A stretch of DNA of 64,000 nucleotides, taken from positions 17,832 through 81,831 of the forward strand of contig SAAO01000017.1 in NCBI GenBank assembly GCA_009929375.1, read 5' to 3'. The notes beneath the pieces are model-generated. The model was given only the letters and a program-made list of their open reading frames with translations. It did not search any database and was not told the origin of the DNA. Source of the stretch: Bacteroidia bacterium (GTDB lineage Bacteria > Bacteroidota > Bacteroidia > Bacteroidales > Paludibacteraceae). Of the stretch, positions 8,821-18,000 are shown one piece after another. A program made the translations under genes and the position numbers. Each line of letters begins with the position of its first letter. The stretch's first letter is position 1.

Positions 8821-9861
8821 ATGAAAGTACGCTATATAAATTACAATCTGGACTTTAAGTTCCCGGCCGGAACTTCGAGAGGCGTGTTGTATTCAAAATA
8901 TTCGGCATTTCTGTTGCTTGAAGAAAACGGCGTTGTAGGCATAGGCGAATGCTCCACAATTCCCGGTTTGAGCATCGACCCTGAAAACGGATATGAACAG
9001 AAATTGAGAGAGCTCTGTGATGCGCTGAAACATAATCAACATCCCGAAACTGTAGATTTGTCTTTGTTTCCCTCCATTTCTTTCGGACTTGAAACAGCTT
9101 TGCTCGACCTAAAAACGGGTGGAAAGAGACTGTTTTTCAACACAGAATTTCCGAAAGGCACAGCAGGAATTCCCATAAACGGTTTGGTATGGATGGGGGA
9201 TAAGGCCTTTATGCAAAAGCAGATCAGGGAAAAAATTACGGCAGGTTATCGTTGTATAAAACTAAAAGTGGGTGCACTCGACTTTGAAACCGAACTGGAA
9301 ATTATTGCCGACATTCGTGCAGAATTCCCGGAAAGTGAAATTGAAATTCGTTTGGATGCGAACGGAGGATTCAGCGCCGACGATGCTTTGCTGAAACTCG
9401 AAAAGCTGGCAAAATTTCAGATTCATTCCATTGAACAGCCCATCAAGCAGGGTCAGTTAGATAAAATGGCTGAGATTTGTCAAAAATCACCCATTCCAAT
9501 TGTACTTGATGAGGAATTAATTGGCATAAAATCCACAGATAAAGAAGCACTTATTGACAAAATAAAACCTGCATACATTATTTTAAAACCATCGCTTCTT
9601 GGGGGTTTCAAAGCTTCGGAAGAATGGATTCAACTGGCTGAAAAACATAATGTAAAATGGTGGATTACCTCTGCACTCGAATCAAATATCGGACTGAATG
9701 CTATTGCACAATGGACCTCAACACTTGGTTCGGATTTGCCTCAGGGACTTGGTACCGGGCAACTTTATCATAATAATATTCCCTCGCCACTTGAAATCAG
9801 GAATGCAATGCTTTTTTACGAAAAAAATAAAGAGTGGGATTTGAGTTTGCTGAATATTTGA
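8821..9861 (+). CDS. menC: o-succinylbenzoate synthase MenC
   Basis: A 346-residue enolase-superfamily enzyme (muconate-lactonising subgroup) that dehydrates SHCHC to o-succinylbenzoate. The catalytic lysine motif is CIKLKVGA; metal ligands are in RLDANGGFS, HSIEQPI and LDEELIG; the second catalytic lysine is in IILKPSLLGG. It starts 100 bp after menA. The region after it carries the first copy of the dispersed palindromic repeat, so menE may be transcribed separately. Confidence 0.95.
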   Translation: MKVRYINYNLDFKFPAGTSRGVLYSKYSAFLLLEENGVVGIGECSTIPGLSIDPENGYEQKLRELCDALKHNQHPETVDLSLFPSISFGLETALLDLKTGGKRLFFNTEFPKGTAGIPINGLVWMGDKAFMQKQIREKITAGYRCIKLKVGALDFETELEIIADIRAEFPESEIEIRLDANGGFSADDALLKLEKLAKFQIHSIEQPIKQGQLDKMAEICQKSPIPIVLDEELIGIKSTDKEALIDKIKPAYIILKPSLLGGFKASEEWIQLAEKHNVKWWITSALESNIGLNAIAQWTSTLGSDLPQGLGTGQLYHNNIPSPLEIRNAMLFYEKNKEWDLSLLNI

Positions 9862-9920
9862 CTAACATAAGAAACGTGGATTTCAAGATATAAAAACCTT
9901 ATAGTCACCACCATCTTCAT

Positions 9921-10166
9921 GGGGCGTCTGCCCCAAACCCCGACTTACTTTTTGTCTTAACACAAAAAGTAAGCAAAAAAGTCAAGACTTCGGACGCTTC
10001 ACTCGAAAAATTAGCGTTCGGAAGGCTCAAATCGTCCAAACTTGTTGAAGTTCGACAATTACTCTAAAAAAAAGAAGCTATTTGTACGAACTTCAACTTC
10101 AAACAAGGACGATTTTTAACCGCCTTCCTCTCTAATTTTTCGGCTCACCGTCCGAGGTCGCGCGTT
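9921..10166 (+). repeat. 246-bp dispersed palindromic repeat, copy 1
   Basis: This copy and the one at 14791-15036 have the same length and orientation and are nearly identical by eye. It begins with a GGGG...CCCC hairpin, then has CTTACTTTTTG...CAAAAAGTAAG, then a long imperfect palindrome: AATCGTCCAAACTTGTTGAAG and CGAAAAATTA on the left are matched by CTTCAACTT...GGACGATT and TAATTTTTCG on the right. There is no convincing reading frame. It occupies most of the 417-bp menC-menE gap. It could be a MITE-like element, a structured RNA or a dispersed intergenic repeat. Confidence 0.8.
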
Positions 10167-10278
10167 TAGGAAGTGTAGCGATAAATCAGAAATATATTGT
10201 TCCAACAAATGAAAAGTCAATAAAAGTGATTATCATTGTACTGGAATCAGGTCAGTTATTGATTAAATAAAAAGAATC

Positions 10279-11352
10279 GTGAATTTGAACAAAATAATCA
10301 TCAACCACAAAGTATATCAGGCTGACAATCTGCATACTTTATTGGAAAACGAATCTACAGAGGTTTCTTGGCCGGGTTTGGTATACGCATTTTTGCAAAA
10401 CTGGTTCGACGATTCGGATGTGATTATCACGCATACTTCCGGCTCAACCGGACAGCCTAAAGAGATCAGATTAAAAAAGCAGGCCATGATAAATTCCGCA
10501 ACCATGACCAATAGTTTTTTCGGACTTGGTGCCGGGAAAACGGCTTTGCTTTGTCTGCCAGCTTCGTATATTGCCGGTAAAATGATGCTTGTGCGCGCCA
10601 TTGCGGGTGGATTCAACCTTATTTGTGTGGAACCCGAAGCCAATCCTTTTAAAAATTTATCCACAAAAATTGATTTTGCGGCCATTACACCTTATCAGTT
10701 GAATCACTCGCTGAATAGTCTTCGCACATTTCCCGTGAAGAATATTATTGTGGGTGGAAGTCCGGTGAATGCGGCCTTAGAAAAAGCCTGCGAAAATATT
10801 CCCGCTGCACTTTACGAAACCTACGGCATGACCGAAACGGCTTCGCACATTGCTTTGAGAAAATTCAATGGTGAAAAATCGGAATACTTTCATGTTCTTG
10901 ACGGAGTCAGCATTCGTCAGGACGAACGAAACTGCTTAGTAATAAATGCGCCGCACCTCACTGACGAAGAATTGATTACGAACGACATTGTGGAGATTCA
11001 GGATGAACAGAATTTTCGTTGGCTCGGCCGTGCCGATTCGGTGATTAATTCGGGCGGAGTAAAAGTATTTCCGGAACAGTTGGAACGAAAACTGCAAACG
11101 CTGATCGACATTCCATTTTTCATCAGTGCTATTGACGATAAAATTCTGGGTCAAAAAGTGGTGCTTGTGGCTGAATGTAATGCCAATGAACTCCGCAAAA
11201 TTGAACTGCTACTGCAAAAACCACTTTCAAACATTTCAAAATACGAAATTCCGAAAGCATTTCACCATCTTGAAAAATTCGTTTATTCCTCCTCCAATAA
11301 GGTCCTGAGAAAAGAGACGCTAAACGAAGCACTTAAAGCTGATAAACGCTGA
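10279..11352 (+). CDS. menE: o-succinylbenzoate-CoA ligase MenE
   Basis: A 357-residue adenylate-forming ligase, a compact version of the ANL superfamily, that activates o-succinylbenzoate with CoA. The P-loop-like motif THTSGSTGQPKE is at residues 51-62, the YETYGMTETASHIA motif lies mid-protein, and WLGRADSVINSGG marks the hinge before the C-terminal domain. The likely start is GTG at 10279; no suitable ATG precedes the first conserved segment. Its 3' end overlaps the convergent lyase gene by 20 bp. The repeat upstream separates it from menC. Confidence 0.93.
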   Translation: MNLNKIIINHKVYQADNLHTLLENESTEVSWPGLVYAFLQNWFDDSDVIITHTSGSTGQPKEIRLKKQAMINSATMTNSFFGLGAGKTALLCLPASYIAGKMMLVRAIAGGFNLICVEPEANPFKNLSTKIDFAAITPYQLNHSLNSLRTFPVKNIIVGGSPVNAALEKACENIPAALYETYGMTETASHIALRKFNGEKSEYFHVLDGVSIRQDERNCLVINAPHLTDEELITNDIVEIQDEQNFRWLGRADSVINSGGVKVFPEQLERKLQTLIDIPFFISAIDDKILGQKVVLVAECNANELRKIELLLQKPLSNISKYEIPKAFHHLEKFVYSSSNKVLRKETLNEALKADKR

Positions 11353-14300
11353 AATCAGAGAATTCAGAAATACGGGAACCCATCAGCCGGAGACCAATCC
11401 GACCCGATTTTAATTCCGGGAAATCACCTATGTTCCAATGAAAAATCCGTTCGCGGGTAGTATTTTTCACCTTCAGATACACATCGTTGCCTTTTCGAAT
11501 AACGCTAATGCGATGCGGTTCGTTCGGTTTAAAAAATCCTGTGCGCAGATATTCGGGTAACACTTCGGTACCCTGCAAGCCTTTTCCACGTTCGGGCAAA
11601 TAGCGGCGCGCACGTACATAATCGGCTTCGGGCAAATAATTATCGTTTTCGAATCCGGCAAAACTAATGTGTAGTGCATTCATGTGTTCAAAATACCACT
11701 TCATGGCCGGCACTTTTCGTAAATCAGTCCATTTGCTGATATCTTTTTCGTACGCTCCCACGCCACTTCCTTCTGCAAAAAGATAAATAATGTTCACATA
11801 TTTTGTAGCCTCATCGCGTCGTGTATAATTAAATTCAACCCAAATATCACCCTCGAAACTTTGTTTTGTCCACAATACCGAATGATCGGCATCGCTGGCA
11901 GGAGTGGCTCCGGCTTTGAATAAAAGCCCTTTACGACTATTTTTCAATTGTAATTTTTCGCCATCGGCAAACCAGTTTTTCGAATAATGCGATTGCATCT
12001 CGTCAGAAAAAAGCAGTTTACGTTCCGATTTCGAAAGCTTCTCAAAATCATTTTTGATTTTCAACTCACCGGCATCAGGAATTTTATCTCCAATTAACTC
12101 AGGTAAAATAATGGCATTCAGCGCCCATTGCGAAGTTCCGTTGGTTCCCACAAAAGGATTTTCGTGTACCGGATTCAACACTTCAGAACCACTCAGCCTT
12201 TTTACACCGTAAGTATCGCGCTGTCGGTTTCCCAAAAATTCGCTCCAGGCACGGGCAGCCAGTTTGTCATCGTTCAGTTCACGGGCTGCAAAGGCTGTAA
12301 GTCGCGGCGTACGGAAGCCAATATCACCGAGTTTGCGGTTATCGTCATTGCGTTCCGGATCGTTGGCAGGCATGCTATAAAGGCGACAATATTCAGTAAA
12401 TTTCTTTCTGAAAGGTTTATGATCGACCAGATCGAAAAGTTCCATCAAAATTTCGTAACCACCCATAATGGTCGACAAATGATTCTGATTTGTGCGTCCT
12501 TGAATTCCATCGTACCATATTTTTCCGGTTTCGGGATCGTAACTTAAACCTCCTGTACCTGTAAAAAGATTATCGGGCAAAGCCGCGAGTCCATCAAGTC
12601 CGGTGATGATTTTGTTACGGTATTTCACATCGCCTGTTCTCTCCCATTCCGTCATCCAGTTGCCCGCCAAAGCAAGCCAATCTGGTCCCCAACGCAAACG
12701 CGTCGGACCGCTGAAAGGAAATTTTCCGCGTGGCTGTGCAATGCGCAAAGGTTCGTATTTCATCAACGCTTTTTCCACATCTAAAGCCTCGCGCATGAGG
12801 TCGCCACTACGTTCGTCGGTAGTGAGATAATACTGAAAACGCTTCCACGCAGCCTGACCAATGCGGGCTTCCTTGGCTCCGCAACCCCAGTGCGACACAT
12901 TGTGACGTGTACCCAAACCTTTCATTTCGCCCAAATGATACACATCCACTTCGGCCGTATGACGACTCATTGCAATGGCCATTTGGTAAATATTGGCCCG
13001 TCCGGTACGAAGGAACGAATACCAAAGCCAGTTTCCGGGCGCCAGTTCGGTATTTGCCCAGGCAAAACCACCCACATCGTATTTCCAGGTGTGACGGTTG
13101 GGATCGTAACTGTGCATCACGTCGCCATAATTCCAGAATCCGTACCAATGCCGTTCGTCAATTGATTTTTGATAATAAAAGACTGAACTGTCGAGCTGAT
13201 TCTCAATATTTTTACGCGTTTGATTCGAAAAATCGGGCAAACTCCATGTGCCAAAAGCTTTTACTGCATGTAAATATTCAGGTGTGCACATCAATTGCGG
13301 GGCATTTGCGCCTCGTTGCGACATGGCTACAGTTTCGTTTTTCGAAGGAACTTTATCCAGCACAAAAATGCTCAGTTCGCTGGTGCGTGCCACGCCATAA
13401 GGTGTGCTGAGTCCCGGTTGAATATCCTCGTAAGTGGAAAGCAAATCGTGCGGAATGGTATCGTAATGACGTAAATCCATAGCTTCAGCCTCAGGCGACC
13501 ACAACCAGACCTTTAGCTGCGCTTTGTCCGAACGCGCTTTGCACACTTCGAGCGAAGCCGGATACGACTGCCAGAAATCTTTGAGTGACACCGCCAATCC
13601 GCCAGTTGCATCGCACAGCATCACATGACCTTCACTTCGCTTGCCATCGTCGGCATGCACCCAGGCACTTTTGTGATTGGTACGTTTCGAAATACTGAAA
13701 CCATTTGGATTCAATTGCGTAAGTTTATAATCGTCCCACGATGGAAAATTATTGAAATGCGTAAGCGCAGCCACATCGGTTGAATCAATATCGGGCATTG
13801 CCTCGCCTGCAAACTGTTTGCCCGGCAACGATCTGTCGCCGTTAAACACAAAAGGATACCGACCGCTCAGAGGTTTTACCGATTCGCTCCACAAGCCAGC
13901 ATTTTGACCGGAAAAACGAATATGACGGTTGTGATGCTGTTCGCGCAAAGGCACATCGATAACCACACCCAGCGATTTTACAAAATCACGTTCCTGATCG
14001 CCATCGAACACAAAAGAGTGAACCATTCGGATTTCGGGAATTCCGGTAAAGAAATAAAGACGAACCGTAAAGGGCAATAGTTCCTGCTTCTTTTCTTTTG
14101 AATAATGTACTCCCGTAAGTTTAACAACCGCACGCACAGTACCGGATTGTTCAAGTTCTGCATTGTCAATTCTGCTTTCGTAATCGTTGAAAGTGATAAT
14201 TCGTGCTGCTGCTTTTTCACGGTTTTCAAGCGTACAAACAAGACGCGCATTTTCGGAAATGACTTTTTCACCAATGCTAATTTTTTGATAAAGGGTATTT

Positions 14301-14710
14301 CCTTTTTGTGGAATGACACATTTAAACAGGCCATTATCGATATTGATAACACCCGATTTTTGTTCTGCCACAATTCCGCGGGATTGCAAAACAGACTTTT
14401 TTACAGGTTCTATAAAGAAATGATCTGACGAAGGCAGAACTGCTGTAAAAGCCAACCATTTTAGTGAACCATCGGGCCAAAAAGCCAGAGGCCATGTTTG
14501 GTGCGGCACTTCTTTTCCATTTTCATCTTTCAACACAAACTGCTGCCCCGGCTTAAACTGTCCTTTTTCGAACGGAACACCCCAACTCACTCCTGTTTTG
14601 GTGGAAGGCATCTCTCCTACCCAGTTTAAACGGATTGAATTTGCGTTTAAAAACAGATTTAAACAAATGAATATGAGAAGGATTGCTGGGCGTAGAATCT
14701 GTATAAGCAT
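11333..14710 (-). CDS. Secreted exo-rhamnogalacturonan lyase-like protein (PL26/YetA-like) with DUF6250-type C-terminus
   Basis: A 1125-residue exported protein with an N-terminal signal peptide (ILRPAILLIFICLNLFLNANS). The N-terminal half has the RIFT-barrel-type start seen in PcRGLX/YetA proteins (WGVPFEKGQF; WPLAFWPDGSLKWLAF). The middle is a long helical toroid-like region rich in W, H and Y. The last 200 residues (from FADGEKLQLKN to the end) resemble DUF6250, a concanavalin-like module. Related proteins remove unsaturated disaccharides from rhamnogalacturonan I. It lies beside a PL11 lyase on the same strand, supporting a pectin role. Family assignment is from recognised sequence style only; substrate is inferred. 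Confidence 0.7.
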   Translation of the reverse strand: MLIQILRPAILLIFICLNLFLNANSIRLNWVGEMPSTKTGVSWGVPFEKGQFKPGQQFVLKDENGKEVPHQTWPLAFWPDGSLKWLAFTAVLPSSDHFFIEPVKKSVLQSRGIVAEQKSGVINIDNGLFKCVIPQKGNTLYQKISIGEKVISENARLVCTLENREKAAARIITFNDYESRIDNAELEQSGTVRAVVKLTGVHYSKEKKQELLPFTVRLYFFTGIPEIRMVHSFVFDGDQERDFVKSLGVVIDVPLREQHHNRHIRFSGQNAGLWSESVKPLSGRYPFVFNGDRSLPGKQFAGEAMPDIDSTDVAALTHFNNFPSWDDYKLTQLNPNGFSISKRTNHKSAWVHADDGKRSEGHVMLCDATGGLAVSLKDFWQSYPASLEVCKARSDKAQLKVWLWSPEAEAMDLRHYDTIPHDLLSTYEDIQPGLSTPYGVARTSELSIFVLDKVPSKNETVAMSQRGANAPQLMCTPEYLHAVKAFGTWSLPDFSNQTRKNIENQLDSSVFYYQKSIDERHWYGFWNYGDVMHSYDPNRHTWKYDVGGFAWANTELAPGNWLWYSFLRTGRANIYQMAIAMSRHTAEVDVYHLGEMKGLGTRHNVSHWGCGAKEARIGQAAWKRFQYYLTTDERSGDLMREALDVEKALMKYEPLRIAQPRGKFPFSGPTRLRWGPDWLALAGNWMTEWERTGDVKYRNKIITGLDGLAALPDNLFTGTGGLSYDPETGKIWYDGIQGRTNQNHLSTIMGGYEILMELFDLVDHKPFRKKFTEYCRLYSMPANDPERNDDNRKLGDIGFRTPRLTAFAARELNDDKLAARAWSEFLGNRQRDTYGVKRLSGSEVLNPVHENPFVGTNGTSQWALNAIILPELIGDKIPDAGELKIKNDFEKLSKSERKLLFSDEMQSHYSKNWFADGEKLQLKNSRKGLLFKAGATPASDADHSVLWTKQSFEGDIWVEFNYTRRDEATKYVNIIYLFAEGSGVGAYEKDISKWTDLRKVPAMKWYFEHMNALHISFAGFENDNYLPEADYVRARRYLPERGKGLQGTEVLPEYLRTGFFKPNEPHRISVIRKGNDVYLKVKNTTRERIFHWNIGDFPELKSGRIGLRLMGSRISEFSDFSVYQL

Positions 14711-14790
14711 TATTGATTTCTATAGTATATATGGATTTTTCATGCTGCAAACTAAAAGGTACATTTTAAATAGTTATAAAAATGACCAAA

Positions 14791-15036
14791 GGGGCTTCCG
14801 CCCCAAACCCCGACTTACTTTTTGTCTTAACACAAAAAGTAAGCAAAAAAGTCAAGACTACGCCCGCTTCACTCGAAAAATTATCGTTCGGAAAGCTCAA
14901 ATCGTCCAAACTTGTTGAAGTTCGATAATCTTTGAATAACCAAAAAGCTATTTACACGAACTTCAACTTCAAACAAGGACGATTCTTAACCGCTTTCCTC
15001 TCTTATTTTTCGGCTCATCGGACGAGGTCAACGTTA
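14791..15036 (+). repeat. 246-bp dispersed palindromic repeat, copy 2
   Basis: Second copy of the repeat at 9921-10166, in the same orientation and 4870 bp away. It occupies most of the gap between the two lyase genes. The stems are conserved despite substitutions; for example the GGGG...CCCC hairpin has a different interior (cttccg versus cgtctg). The preserved pairing suggests that structure matters. Confidence 0.8.
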
Positions 15037-15099
15037 GCGAGACTTTGTTCAAATAATCATTTCAAATGGACAAAAGATATTCTCAATCATTCAACTAAA

Positions 15100-18000
15100 T
15101 TATTCTTTTACAATTTTTCGGCTGAATGATTCTTTATTTCCTTTTAAATAAAGCATATAAATACCTTTCGACAAATGTTCGGTTTCGATCACGATATTGC
15201 TTTCGTTGTGATAGGTATTTCGGAAAAGTTCAGAACCTGTAAGACTGAAAACCGACACTTCAAGCGTTTCAATTTGCTGATCGAGACGAATGTTCAGGTA
15301 GTCGCGGAAAGGCACAGGAAAAATAGCCGAATTTGATTCGAGTTTAGTGACTCCGGTTGCAGCTTTTATTTTCAGTTTTCCTGCAGCAAATTCAGTCAGA
15401 TCCCATTCGAGATTGGCTCCCGGCATAGCAGGAATTATCTCAGAAGGTGTTCCCGTTACAATACCTGAAACGATTTGAAACACATCACCTACCGCAGGAA
15501 CTGAATTATTGAGCCATTCCACTTTTAGTTTTCCGGCCATATTTAAAGTCCCCGTGACAGCAAGTAAATCATTTTTTGAAGTCGTTTTATCTATTTCAAC
15601 AGACAATATTGCACCCTGCAAAATAGTCACATTATTATTCACTGTAAAAGTGCCCGCTTCATTATTTCCCGGAGCAATTACGCCACCTTCATTCACAGTA
15701 ACCGAACCTGTGATACTTCCTTTTCCGGAAAGTGTTCCTCCTGCAAAAATATTTACATCGCCGGTTCCAAGTCCGCTACTGGTAGTATTATTTACCATCA
15801 AAACACCTTCAGAAATCGTTGTCCCTCCGCTAAAAGTATTCGCATTTGTAAGCGTCCATATTCCTGTACCGACTTTGCGGATGGCAGCTACAGCACCCGT
15901 GCCGCTAAACTGATCGTTGGTGATTTTTCCGTTAAACACTGAGTTTGCGTTTCGCGCACCCACTTCCCAGGTGATTGTACATGCAGCTGTTCCACCGGCG
16001 CCGAGTACCGAGCTTGCAGTTCCGGTAAGATCGCCCAGTGGCAAAGTTATGGTGGAAGTTGTGCGATAAATCATTTTCACCTGATTATTCAGATTCACCT
16101 TCATTTCTTTGTAACCCTTTGGATTAAAGAGTACAAAACTTCCGCCATCAGCATCTGTAGTCACATTAATAGTGCCCGCATAGGCCGATAAATCAGCACT
16201 AAGAAAATTGGTTGTTGCCGGAACGTTATAGTATAAAGTACCCGCACCATTCAGCGATCCGGCAATAATTGAATTTTCGTCGACCACAAGCGTGGAAGTA
16301 CTTCCGGGCTGTACTTTCAGTTTCCAGCTGCAGGTATTCGAAGTCGTCGGACTATTGAACATAACAAGCGACCCTCCTGCAAGCGTAATGGTGTCTGTTC
16401 CCAAACCTGACGAATTTGCCAGATCGCTTGTAAAAGCCACAGATCCAGAACGAATAATGCTTCCACCGCTGAAAGTGTTTGTATTAGCAATACTTAATCT
16501 TCCCGGCCCTTCCTTGCTGAGAGTTCCAGAGCCTTCAATTTTTCCGGCAGCAGTAAGTGATACAGAGCTATTGTTTACTGCAATTGTACCTCCGTTTACA
16601 CCTAATGTAATATTCCGGTTGGTACTCACAGTATTTCCTATGTACACAAGTTTTCCTCCGTTTAGAATTAAATTTCCTGACGCACTTGAGGCTGCACCAA
16701 TTGCCGAAGGTTCACCACCATTCGCAAGTTTTGTGATTTCAACAATGCCATCGTTGATAATTGTTTTTCCTGTGTAAGTATTTGTATTTGAAATGGTGAC
16801 TTTTCCGGTGCCATTTTTGACAAATTCAGCATTTCCGATAATTGACCCGGTACCCGAAAAACTGAAATTTTGGGCTGCATCGATTTTCACAGCAGCAGGA
16901 CTTACCGGCTCATTGACAACTACAAACTGTGAAGCAGCCCCATCGAAAAAACTGACTGTATCGCTGGCATTAAAAGCTGTAGGCATAGTTCCGTTGAGCC
17001 AATTAGCCGTTTTTCCGTTGTCCCATTTGGTATCGGTTGCAGCTGACCATATCAACGATGCCGGAGCTGCAATGACCAGTGAAATGACATTCGATACTTT
17101 TTTCAGATAAAAACTAAAACCAGCAGGAGCTCCGTTTATCCGAATCTGATTCAAATCGCCTGTAATTTCGGCATTACAAATTATCAGGGGATATTCTCCG
17201 GCAGGAAGAGCGCCACCACTTACGTTCAGATTCATAAAACTACGATTGCTCAGTTTCCAATCGCCACCAATCGAAATGCTATCATGTTCAATCACTACTC
17301 CATTCAACACTTTTATATCAATTAAATAAGTCACACTTCCCTTTTCAGCAAGCGAAGCTCCAAAAGTCAGTTTCGAGCAAATTCCTGCTGCTGTTCCGGG
17401 ACTTAGCTCGGATAAATGTCCTAACTCCACATCCTGTCCGAAAACACCTTTACCACTTATTTTTGTAAACGGACGGACAATTACTTCAGATTTCTGTAAC
17501 GAACCGTTATTGATAAGTTCTCCGTTCGAAAGCTCTGTTTTTCCTGAAAAATCGTTTTGATTATTGATGGTCAGCACACCTGCGCCGGCTTTTCGTAAAC
17601 CTGTAATTCCGGTTATTTTTCCTGTTCCATTCCAGGTTACATTAAATGGCGAATTCACTTTCAGAGTAGCAGGAGCCACATTTTCATCAATGCTTATGGC
17701 AACTGAAGCTCCGTTACTGATATCGAAACTTACTTTATCGCCATCGGCAAAAGTGCTTGCCGCATTATTTTTATCGAGCCATGCGGAAGCCGACTTATTC
17801 CACTGAGTTCCGGTTTTCCAGCGCTTTTCATTGTCGTACATATCCGAAACCGGCACCGCATCCATATCGTTTCCAATATAAAATCCGGCATGCGGAGGTT
17901 GGTTGTAAGCCGTATTTTGCCATGCAATACTGTTGCGATAGACAGCATCGTGCATCAAAGTGTACATGCGATACTGTGTGGGTGTAGTCGTTGTGAAAAT

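Noticed and set aside
15509..16777. Long plus-strand open frames (15509-15913, 16292-16777) opposite the PL11 gene
   Set aside because: They are hydrophobic low-complexity mirror translations of the Gly/Thr/Asn-rich beta repeats on the minus strand; no start signal and no independent motif.
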